Source of the DNA: SKVR01 sp964453995 | GTDB lineage: Bacteria > Bacteroidota > Bacteroidia > Bacteroidales > UBA7960 | Reading direction: 5' to 3' | Assembly: GCA_964453995.1 (NCBI GenBank) | Contig: CAYVQC010000011.1 | Coordinates: 1 to 64,000 of the forward strand | DNA length: 64,000 bases | In this document: piece by piece, positions 17,836 through 26,300 of the stretch | Layout: each line of letters opens with the position of its first letter | Position numbering within the stretch: the stretch's first letter is position 1 | Notes under the pieces: generated by a model | What the model saw: only the letters and a program-made list of their open reading frames with translations | The model's database searches: none | Told to the model about the DNA's origin: nothing | Position numbers and translations under genes: made by a program

Positions 17836-18722
17836 AAGAATGGAAACACATAAAACTATACGAAGCCAACAAAAAGGATTTCCTTCCTTTACTGAGCTTC
17901 ATTGTGCTGCTGTTGGGTTTTTCTGCCTGCGAAAGCGAGATCAGCTGGCCCCTGGATCATTCCCTTGAAAACACTGTAGTAGTAGATGCCAGAATAACCA
18001 ATGAATTCAAAACACAGCGCATAGATCTCAGCTTACCCATCAGCCACATGAATGATACCCCTGCACCCCTCAGCGGAGCTACTGTATCTGTTTCTGCCGG
18101 AAATCAATCAGTACAATTCTTGGAATCAGAGCAGGTACCGGGGCGATATTTCAGCCAGCAACCTTTTGCAGCTGCTGTAAATGTAAATTACCATCTTTCC
18201 ATTGAAAAGAACGAGCTTTCTTTTGAAGCCCAAACCTATATGGTCCCCGTACTGCCCTACGATCGACCACGTTTTGTTTTTCATCCGGACAAACGAATGT
18301 TCAAACTCAGATGGAACAATAATAAATACAGCCCTTTTGAACAAGCCATGTATCAGGCCGACATTTCATGGTCGCACCTGCCCCAATACAACCATCCGGA
18401 TTCTGTTACACGGGCCCGGCTGAAATTCTACACACTAAGCACCATTGATGTAAGCTACATCATTTTCCCGCAGGCTGAAGAGGAAGTATTCTTCCCGCCG
18501 GGAAGTGTGGTAATGTTTTCCAAATACTCTCTCAACAATGAATATGCAGCATATCTGAGGGCGCTGCTCTCAGAAACCCAATGGCAGGGTAGCCTGTTTG
18601 AAACGGCAAGGGCCAATTTGCCTGGAAATATTTCCAACGGAGGGTTGGGCTATTTCAGCGCCTGTGCTGTAATTCGGGACACACTCAATGTTCAGTACCT
18701 ACCATTTGGGACACATGACTAA
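17832..18722 (+). CDS. DUF4249-family outer-membrane lipoprotein
   Basis: A 296-residue lipoprotein with a signal ending L-L-L-G-F-S-A-C and an extracellular-type beta-sandwich start (E-N-T-V-V-V-D-A-R-I-T-N followed by V-D-L/I-S-L-P-I-S and an S-G-A-T-V-S-V strand), the pattern of DUF4249. Members of this family usually sit immediately after carboxypeptidase-regulatory-like TonB receptors and are taken to be accessory surface subunits replacing SusD; that role is inferred. ATGA overlap with the receptor supports a joint function. The mature N-terminus (C-E-S-E-I) lacks the K-D-D export signature seen in the next two genes. Confidence 0.85.
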   Translation: MKEWKHIKLYEANKKDFLPLLSFIVLLLGFSACESEISWPLDHSLENTVVVDARITNEFKTQRIDLSLPISHMNDTPAPLSGATVSVSAGNQSVQFLESEQVPGRYFSQQPFAAAVNVNYHLSIEKNELSFEAQTYMVPVLPYDRPRFVFHPDKRMFKLRWNNNKYSPFEQAMYQADISWSHLPQYNHPDSVTRARLKFYTLSTIDVSYIIFPQAEEEVFFPPGSVVMFSKYSLNNEYAAYLRALLSETQWQGSLFETARANLPGNISNGGLGYFSACAVIRDTLNVQYLPFGTHD

Positions 18723-18942
18723 AAAGATTCACCTCAATGGTAAAAACTCCGGATAATACAACAAATACATCAAGTATACAGTCTATCTTATGGATTCACA
18801 TGCTTCGGGGCTGGCCTACAACCGGCAGAAGAATGAATTCAGGTTTTTTTCAGAAAAAAATCATTCCGTGTAAGGGTATACAAGAGTTGTGGTGTATTAC
18901 ATGCGAAAACGCTCAATTATAAACAAACTAAAATTGATCCCC

Positions 18943-20127
18943 ATGAAAAAGAAAATGATTAAAAACAGCAAAAACACCTTTGAAGCAGGTGTAAAAAAGA
19001 ATAAAAACGTATTGTTTCCTCTCAGATCTCTGTTGGGAGTTTTATTCCTGGCCATGATGATGGTATTTACTTCATGCGAAAAAGATGATATTGAGCCCGA
19101 TAATGAGCCCAACAGCATTCTTCCTGATCGTTTTGCGGTAGAAATTCCCGGATCCATCAGCAACTCCAACCCAATGCTAAAATCTTCGCAGGTGGACACC
19201 CTCAATGGCAACCACATTTATCAACATTTGCGCACCTTCATATCTGTAGGTGAAAACGCAGCAGAAATGGCACAGGGTATCATGCTTTCCATTGCAACGC
19301 TCAATCTCAACCGTCCTCTCGAACTCACTTTCATCAGTGATGAAGATGGCAGGACCAAGCACCTGAAAATCATTGAGAATGCTATGTTTGAGGATGAAAG
19401 CTGGCAATACCGCCTTACCATTTATGATGCCGAAGGCTCTGAGCAACCCACCCAGGCTGATATCGGCCTTCAGGTTTTCTGGAGCTGGGACCCACTGAAA
19501 GGTATTGCTATGATCAATCCCTACAACATGGATCGCGACACAGAAGAGATCTATGCCAATACAAGCTTCAGGATAGACTACAGTGAAGTTGGCAACCTGG
19601 GATATGAAGCGCATATGTTTGTAAGTGTTACCGGATACCCCCTCGGCAATCCCCTGCAGGATCCCTTTGCCATGGACAACATGAAAATGTTCGTTGGCGT
19701 TAATGGCGATATGGTAACAGTTTATGGCAACTCCCAACATCCCAATGCACAATTCTTCAATGACGAAACCGGCTTCAACTGGGCCTTTGTTGCTGCTGCT
19801 TCTGAAAGCCAGGATATTGCTGTGGCCGAAGTAGGACTGCCTCCCGTGGGCCTTGATGCATCTGACCGCGAAACACTGCTTGAAACCTATTCAATCTATA
19901 ATGTTTTTAGTGATCAGGTACTGAGTGTTTGGCCCACCATTGATCCTGAGATTCTCAATGCCTATCTCTATAACACCCAGGCTCCGGGATACTTCAACAG
20001 CAATGGTTTCGTTCAGGCAGGCACCCAACCTTCTGAAGATTACGATGAGCTTGAAGCCCAAATCCTGACCTTATCCCCTTTCAGTCCTGCGCTCATTGAG
20101 AGTTTATCGGTAGATTTCGCCGAATAG
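18943..20127 (+). CDS. Surface-type lipoprotein, unknown family (cluster member A)
   Basis: A 394-residue protein when started at the ATG at 18943 (M-K-K-K-M-I-K); the frame stays open to 18889 but those residues add nothing. The signal peptide ends M-M-M-V-F-T-S-C, and the mature N-terminus is C-E-K-D-D, matching the Bacteroidota lipoprotein export signal that places lipoproteins on the cell surface. The body is acidic, beta-rich and ends in E-S-L-S-V-D-F-A-E. I do not recognise a domain. Fifth gene of the sigma/anti-sigma/receptor cluster, 220 bases after DUF4249. Possibly a ligand-binding or ligand-processing surface component. Confidence 0.75.
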   Translation: MKKKMIKNSKNTFEAGVKKNKNVLFPLRSLLGVLFLAMMMVFTSCEKDDIEPDNEPNSILPDRFAVEIPGSISNSNPMLKSSQVDTLNGNHIYQHLRTFISVGENAAEMAQGIMLSIATLNLNRPLELTFISDEDGRTKHLKIIENAMFEDESWQYRLTIYDAEGSEQPTQADIGLQVFWSWDPLKGIAMINPYNMDRDTEEIYANTSFRIDYSEVGNLGYEAHMFVSVTGYPLGNPLQDPFAMDNMKMFVGVNGDMVTVYGNSQHPNAQFFNDETGFNWAFVAAASESQDIAVAEVGLPPVGLDASDRETLLETYSIYNVFSDQVLSVWPTIDPEILNAYLYNTQAPGYFNSNGFVQAGTQPSEDYDELEAQILTLSPFSPALIESLSVDFAE

Positions 20128-20211
20128 GATACAATAAACCTGGCAACAGGAAAATACCAGTAACACTGTAATTCAAATTAACAATTAATGATCTTCAAAA
20201 AATCACAAGTC

Positions 20212-21024
20212 ATGAAAAAGTTCAGAAAATTCAACTCACTATTATTGATCATTGTATCACTGGTTCTTGCACCCCTGGCCGGATGTGAAAAAGACGATGA
20301 GGGTACGCCCCCCCAATTGCCCCCTCCGTCATCTTTCAACATCGATTTTTCTGATTTTACTGAGGAAACCAAAAGTCAGTATGCCAATGACACTTATATT
20401 CACCGCGGCTATGCATTGCTCAATGTAGCTGTGTGGAATACAATCATCCAGCTTCACCTGGCTATTCCCGTAGCAGCTTTCAATGAAGCTTTCAACCACA
20501 CCCCTGTTCCTCAGGCAGATGGTTCATGGCTTTGGTCTTATGATGTAGAGGTAGGAATCAATACTTTTACCGCCAACCTCTATGCTATGAATAATGGCAA
20601 TACAGTGGAATGGAGCATGTACATCAGCAAAACCGGCCAGAATCCCTATACCGATTTCCTTTGGTTCTCCGGAATCTCGCATCTTGACAGGACGCAGGGC
20701 GAATGGACATTGTACAAATCACCCAATGAGAACATTCCCTATGTTGGCATAGAATGGTTCACGAACGGCGACGAAAATGCCGAGATAACCTATACGAATA
20801 TTGTTCCTGATGGACCGGAGAATGGTGGCTACATCAAGTACGGCTGCACATCAGAGGTACCCTACAATGCATTCTATGACATCTTCAATAAGGGAGAAGA
20901 TAATCTTACCGAAATAGAATGGGATACCATTACCAAAGCTGGCCGCATTAAAGATCCCAAGGCCTTTGGCAATGATGCATTTTATTGCTGGGATTCTACC
21001 GGTGCCGATACTGAATGTCCCTGA
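20212..21024 (+). CDS. Surface-type lipoprotein, unknown family (cluster member B)
   Basis: A 270-residue protein from the ATG at 20212 (an in-frame ATG at 20188 is also possible). The signal ends A-P-L-A-G-C, followed by E-K-D-D-E, again a surface-export signature, then a proline-rich linker (P-P-Q-L-P-P-P). The body is rich in Trp and Tyr with repeated W-x-Y/W-S-x-D patterns, suggesting a beta-sandwich or binding fold, and ends with cysteines (Y-C-W-D and E-C-P). No family recognised. It is the last gene of the cluster, 84 bases after member A, and is followed by a strong terminator at 21078. Confidence 0.75.
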   Translation: MKKFRKFNSLLLIIVSLVLAPLAGCEKDDEGTPPQLPPPSSFNIDFSDFTEETKSQYANDTYIHRGYALLNVAVWNTIIQLHLAIPVAAFNEAFNHTPVPQADGSWLWSYDVEVGINTFTANLYAMNNGNTVEWSMYISKTGQNPYTDFLWFSGISHLDRTQGEWTLYKSPNENIPYVGIEWFTNGDENAEITYTNIVPDGPENGGYIKYGCTSEVPYNAFYDIFNKGEDNLTEIEWDTITKAGRIKDPKAFGNDAFYCWDSTGADTECP

Positions 21025-21077
21025 TCTGCAAGATCAATAAGGGTTGATCAGCACCATAACAGATCAATGTAAATGAG

Positions 21078-21120
21078 TCGCCGGGAGGTTGTATACATCA
21101 ACGACCTCCCGGCGAACTTT
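21078..21120 (+). terminator. Terminator closing the sigma/receptor/lipoprotein cluster
   Basis: Perfect 12-base arms (TCGCCGGGAGGT at 21078-21089, ACCTCCCGGCGA at 21104-21115), 14-base loop, followed by ACTTTTTAA. Confidence 0.9.
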
Positions 21121-21169
21121 TTAATGGCCATGGAAAAAACGCTTAGTTGCTTGTAGCAGCGTGCAGAAA

Positions 21170-21688
21170 TCAGGTTTTGCAGAAATAGATCACAAATTTC
21201 TCTTCACCTTCTTTTATTACCCAATGCTCTACCTGCAGGCTGCTGGCCTTGTCGATAAGCGGAGCCGGCAAAAAGGGTGCTATGAGTTTATAAATAGCTT
21301 TTGGTTCAAGGCCTTTGAGATCTGCAATAACCTGGTTTACGGGATGTTCACCCCTTTCAAGCATTTCACTGGCATCAAGTTCCATCATGATCTTTTTTTC
21401 GTCAAACCATTCGGGACGGCTAGTATTGTAGCCCTTTTCCTCTGCCTGTGCATAAAGGTCCTGCCCTACCTGCCTGCGCAAATGATTTACCAGTTCTTCA
21501 ACCTTCATATTTGCAATGGTAGCCGCCTGTTGCAAACTAGCCACCCTGGCCACCGTTTTGCGCAAAACAGGATTTTTCAGTTTCTTAAAGGCAGGTACAA
21601 AGCCAATAAGAACATCTTCCAGTTCAGGGTATTCTTCAATAACCTGCAGTACTTTACTTTTGGGTGTTATTGGGGATTTTTCATTCAT
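21170..21688 (-). CDS. DUF1858 / DUF2249 two-domain protein
   Basis: A 172-residue protein. The N-terminal part (about 8-75) matches the small helical DUF1858 module (I-T-P-K-S-K-V-L-Q-V-I-E-E-Y-P-E-L and F-K-K-L-K-N-P-V-L-R-K-T-V-A-R), related to the N-domain of Fe-S repair proteins such as ScdA. The C-terminal part (about 95-172) looks like DUF2249 (L-D-A-S-E-M-L-E-R-G-E-H-P and L-Q-V-E-H-W-V-I). It lies 130 bases downstream of the DUF438 gene on the same strand; such pairings are typical of nitrosative or oxidative stress defence and Fe-S cluster repair (inference). Confidence 0.75.
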   Translation of the reverse strand: MNEKSPITPKSKVLQVIEEYPELEDVLIGFVPAFKKLKNPVLRKTVARVASLQQAATIANMKVEELVNHLRRQVGQDLYAQAEEKGYNTSRPEWFDEKKIMMELDASEMLERGEHPVNQVIADLKGLEPKAIYKLIAPFLPAPLIDKASSLQVEHWVIKEGEEKFVIYFCKT

Positions 21689-21818
21689 AGTTCATTCTAT
21701 TTTCTGGTCAGTGATTGCAACAGAAAGACTTTCAATCCAGCAGTTCGTTTCGCTGAAAAGTGCTTCCTTTGCGGGTTTTCAATAGTGTTTTCTATCATTC
21801 TTAATAACTACGGGAGCA

Positions 21819-23048
21819 TTACTCATAGGAAAGTATTCTCTGCTCTCCTGTAAGGCCGCGGTATTTGGCAACATCATGAGACACCTCGAGGGTGCCAAGG
21901 TATTGACCTTTGTCATCCCGCAGGGCAAAATATTCAATATATACGAACTTGTTTCCCATCTGGATCCAGAAAGGGGCACGGCTTTGCTTCCCACTTTTGA
22001 AATCATCAATAATCTTATCCACGATATGGGAGCTGGCTGGCGGATGGCAAAGCCGCACATCACGGTTCAGGATGGCCCGGTTGCGCTGAAAGATACGATC
22101 GGCAGCCTGCGAGAAGTATTTCACCTTATCGTCTTTGTCAACAAAGGTCATATCTACCGGCAAGGTATTGAGAATAGCCAGCAACTCATCCAGTTTCAGG
22201 CTTCCTGTGGGCAGCTGGATCTGGCCGGCAGTGCGTTGCATCTCTTCCAGTCCTTCCTCCTCCATGCCCTGAGGACGCCAGGTTACCGGCGGATCGTAAA
22301 GACAAAAGCCAAAGTCGAGAGATTGCTGGCTTATCTCGTACCATTGCTGATCGGTGAGTTTATCCAGGGCCATGGGAAAAAGTATCTCCTCTTCCTTGAG
22401 CGTCATATCATCCACAGCATTCAGCGTAGGTTTAAAAATAATCTCGGTGGTAGCCAGAAATTCTTCTTTGGTGATGTTTTCGGTTTGAAGTATCTCTAGG
22501 CAACCTTTGAGTTGTTCCCTGATCTCATCGTGCTTGCCCCACATTACTTTGGGTGGACCCGTTATCCCTTCCTTCTCCAAAAACGGGAACAGCAGGTACT
22601 CCTTGCGCAGGTAATGTTTATCTACATCGTACAAACCATTGAATAGGCCGCGCAAACGGATCAGATCTCTGGGCAACTGGTCCGCCGATGCCATCCGGAT
22701 TACCTGCATCAACCTGCGGGCTTCTTCCACCACCTTGCGAACTTCTTCATTCTCTTTCAGCATCACATCTACAGGGTGCCCCTGGGGTACTTCTTTTGTA
22801 CCCGTAAGATCAACGTGTCCACGCAATACCGAAGCATGCACATCGCACAATTTCAATACCTCTTCCTCAGGGAGGCCTTCGCTGATAAGCTCCTGCTCAA
22901 CCTCTACAACCTCTCCATAAGGTATCTGGCTTAAGCTTTCCACCAATTCATGTTTTACACTTGCCTCCGACTCACCTTTATGAAGTTTCAGGATGAGTTC
23001 TTTCAGTTTGGCTTTTCGCGCTTCTGAGTTATTTATCAATTCGCTCAT
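21819..23048 (-). CDS. DUF438 / hemerythrin-like / PAS protein
   Basis: A 409-residue cytosolic protein with three modules. DUF438 (about 1-75, K-L-K-E-L-I-L-K-L-H-K-G-E and I-P-Y-G-E-V-V-E-V-E-Q) is followed by a hemerythrin-like four-helix region (about 85-240, with H-Y-L-R-K-E-Y-L-L-F-P and G-K-H-D-E-I-R; the second half reads M-T-L-K-E-E-E-I-L-F-P), and a C-terminal PAS domain (about 285-395, V-D-M-T-F-V-D-K-D-D-K-V-K-Y-F-S and I-E-Y-F-A-L-R-D). DUF438 proteins are linked to sensing or handling of NO and oxygen through di-iron or haem. It forms a two-gene unit with the DUF1858/DUF2249 gene. Confidence 0.85.
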   Translation of the reverse strand: MSELINNSEARKAKLKELILKLHKGESEASVKHELVESLSQIPYGEVVEVEQELISEGLPEEEVLKLCDVHASVLRGHVDLTGTKEVPQGHPVDVMLKENEEVRKVVEEARRLMQVIRMASADQLPRDLIRLRGLFNGLYDVDKHYLRKEYLLFPFLEKEGITGPPKVMWGKHDEIREQLKGCLEILQTENITKEEFLATTEIIFKPTLNAVDDMTLKEEEILFPMALDKLTDQQWYEISQQSLDFGFCLYDPPVTWRPQGMEEEGLEEMQRTAGQIQLPTGSLKLDELLAILNTLPVDMTFVDKDDKVKYFSQAADRIFQRNRAILNRDVRLCHPPASSHIVDKIIDDFKSGKQSRAPFWIQMGNKFVYIEYFALRDDKGQYLGTLEVSHDVAKYRGLTGEQRILSYE

Positions 23049-23197
23049 AATACTCTTATTTACAATATCCTACAAAACAAAATCTGGGTTGAAAATATAA
23101 AGGTAAGCAATATTTAGGAAAGAAAGTACTGCTTTACCAGATTTAATTGGTAATATGGCCCAAACAAAAAAGAAGGGAAAAACCGGGATACTTTAGG

Positions 23198-23278
23198 AAA
23201 AAAAGGTGGAGGCTGCCTTAATAGTTCTCCCCGGCCGATAAGCTCAGGTTACATAAGGCTTTTGAAACAGCCTCCACC
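23198..23278 (-). terminator. Long-stem terminator downstream of the 1762-residue T9SS gene
   Basis: Arms GGTGGAGGCTG (23205-23215) and CAGCCTCCACC (23268-23278) pair perfectly; on the minus strand the stem is followed by a run of seven T (23204-23198). The loop is about 50 bases, unusually long. The inner edge (GCTGCCTTA / TTTGAAACAGC) resembles the repeat ends at 7226-7345 and 56175-56317. Confidence 0.75.
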
Positions 23279-23300
23279 TATAATCCTGTTTGTTGGATTC

Positions 23301-26300
23301 TTATTGCAAAATCAACTTATGGATTATGAGCTGATTACTGGTAACAACATGGACAAAATAGATCCCACGGTCCATTTTATCCACCTGTACCTGATAATGG
23401 ACCGACATGGGCCTGTCATACCAAACCACCCTGCCCGAAACATCAATGATTTGTACCTGGGTGATGACATCCTTGTTTTCTATGTTAACCAGGGTTGTAG
23501 CAGGATTTGGATACATAATAAAATGATGCCCTTCTGTTTCGTTCCATCCTAAAGCTGTAAGGATGTAACTCACCGATCCTGTAATACTGCCATCATCATG
23601 CAAGGTAAAAGTCAGATTTTCCCCTTCCGGAAGCAACCATATGCCATTTTCAGTACCATCATCTTCGGTAATGCCCCACTGGTAAGTACCCGGAAGCACA
23701 TTGAGCGTAACGGTCCAGAAATGGGGTGGTCCCTGGCTTAGGGAAACATCTTCCCATTGTGGGGTTGTCATCTCTCCCTTAATATGCAGAGACTGGTAAG
23801 TCTGGCTTTGATCGAGCACAGTAAAAGTTACAGGTTTGGTAAGATCGGGCATTTCTTCTATGGTAAAGGCAAGGGAGACCATCTGGGAATGACCGGTGGT
23901 GTAATGTGCCTTTACCCCTGCTGTATGCTGCCCTGCCGGCAAGCCGGTAAAGAGATAGGACGTTTCCGTATACTCCTGTACTACCGGTACATTGTTCAGA
24001 TAAACCGTATATTCCAGCAATGCCTTTGGGGCCTCATTGCTCCATGAAAAGAGAGCCTCTCCGGGTTCGAGACCCTGTGTGGTTATTTCAAGGCCAACAG
24101 GTTCGGCAAGAATCTCTTCCAAAACAACAGTATAAACCAATGAATCCTGGATCTCCACTGTGGCAAGGTACTGATGGAAATGATCGCGACTCACCTGCAG
24201 TGTATAGTTTCCTTTGTAAACATTATGGAAGAAAGCCTGCCCGTCTGGGCCCACCACCTGTGCGTAGGTGTCCTGCTCATTTTCGTTGCTGGTCAGCAGT
24301 ACCTGTGCACCATTGGGATTATCACCCGAATTTGTTTCCACCATGATGGTCACCGGCACGCCATGCAACATTTCAAAAGCCAGGGTTACAACATCAGAAG
24401 TACCGGTAGGGTAAACCGATTGCACCCCTGCCAGATAATCCCCTTCAGCAAGAGCTTCAAAAAGGTATTGTGTTGCTGTTACATTTTCAGCCACAGGATT
24501 TTCAAGGTCGTTGAGGAAGATGTTGTACCCCTGAAGATCTTTGTGCGCATTGCTACCAGCACAATCGGTCCGGGGATTACCAATGACTCTTTCTTGTGCC
24601 AGCTCAAAGAAGCTGAAGAAGTTTTCTTCAATGGGCTCGTCAGTAATTGTTGCCATGGCATTTCCAAATTCGAGTTCTTCAAAGTCAGCACCATAGGCTC
24701 TAATGGCAAAGTTCCTGTAAAAATCATAGTTTTCTATGGGTGAGAAATCTACCGAATTGATATCGGTGGTAACGTAATGGGTAAGCTCCTGGAAACCCCA
24801 CTCTTCGTCATTTCCACTGTCCATTCCTAATCCTATAAACCCATTATGGGAAACCCCTATTAAAAAACCATTGGGAGCATGCACAGGAGTGGAGAATTCG
24901 TACGTGTTCCATTGAAGGTCTACATTGGGAACATTGGACATGAAGTAGAGAATATTTTGCCTGTCGGGATGGCCGTTCTCGTCCAGGCCAATTACCCAAA
25001 CAGAAACATTCAGGTGAGGCCCACCAACATCGGTGAGATACCATGACATTTCTGTAAGAGTAGCCCTATGGCGGTGCACCGAGCCTAATACCGAACCGGT
25101 GGTTCCGTTATTAGCTCCAAGCTGGCCAGTAACAACACCCTCGTCCCAGCGAAACTCACGGTTGAATCCAAGGTACCAACTCAGCAGGGCATCCCCTTCC
25201 CCTTCCTGGTCCATATCAATGGAAAGCGCACCGGGAAATCCCAGCGTTTTTATCATTACCAATGCACCCAATGCAGTATCTTCTGTTATCTGGACATCTT
25301 CCTGGATGAACAAATCATACCCTGATGCTTCAATCGTAAGGGTATACAATCCTTCAAAAACATTTTCCATGGCAAAAACCCCATCTTCCCCAGTATAGGT
25401 CGTAAAAAGGCCCGGTCCATCGAGGGTTACCAGTGCATTGGACACAATGAGGGCATCGTTGCCTTCCACCGTGCCAGAAACGGTAAATTCATCAAGCATT
25501 GCAATTGTCGCATTGGTTACTGTATTTCCTCCTGCTGTTACCACCACACCTTCCATGATCAGTGTTTCATATCCATATTTGCTGAATTGCAGCTCATAAT
25601 TACCTTCTGGAAGATAGGGCAACTGGAAGCTACCATCGTTATGTGTAGATACTTCAATATGGGTTTCAAGAGGTTTTACTATTACTCCTTCCAGGGGATT
25701 TTCACCATCGGAAACGATACCCGAGATGGTTCCCATCCCATCGGTAGAAAAGAACATGGTAATATTAGGGAAATGGTGCACTGCGGTTCCCGCCAGATCG
25801 GGGTTCATGGGATCGAAGGGGTTGTTGTCGCGATTGGCTCGGCGGCCCCGGTAAGATCCTTCATCAACAGTGTTGGAAAAGTTTTGCAACCCGGTCCATA
25901 CATCATCTGCCTTGCTGTTGTATATCACCAGGTTACCCCCGTTATAATCGTATGGTGTGTTCAACTCAATGAGGATGCTGTTTTGCCCTTCAGGGAAATC
26001 TACCGTACCATCGAAAACAAGGGTAAGGTCAGAGGGATCAATCCACCCTTGCACCAGGTTCTCCTCTTGGGTTTCGCCCATCCATATTTTGATACTCTTT
26101 TCCATGTAGTCGACCTTAAAATCGTTGTAGTACTGAATGGCGGTGATTTGCCCTCCCCCCATGGCAATTTCTTCTTTGTAATAAATGGTTTGGTTGAGAC
26201 TGTGATGCATGATGAAATTGTAGGGGTCGCGCGTGAGGAAATCGCCATTGCCAATACTCACTGCCCATGTATTGGCAGGTTGGGTTACCACCTGGATGGA

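Noticed and set aside
18737..18922. Small plus-strand frame between DUF4249 and lipoprotein A
   Set aside because: No ribosome site or protein-like pattern; composition fits leader DNA.
24060..24075. GGTTCGAGACC string like a tRNA T-arm
   Set aside because: It is within a T9SS gene, with no acceptor or anticodon arm around it.
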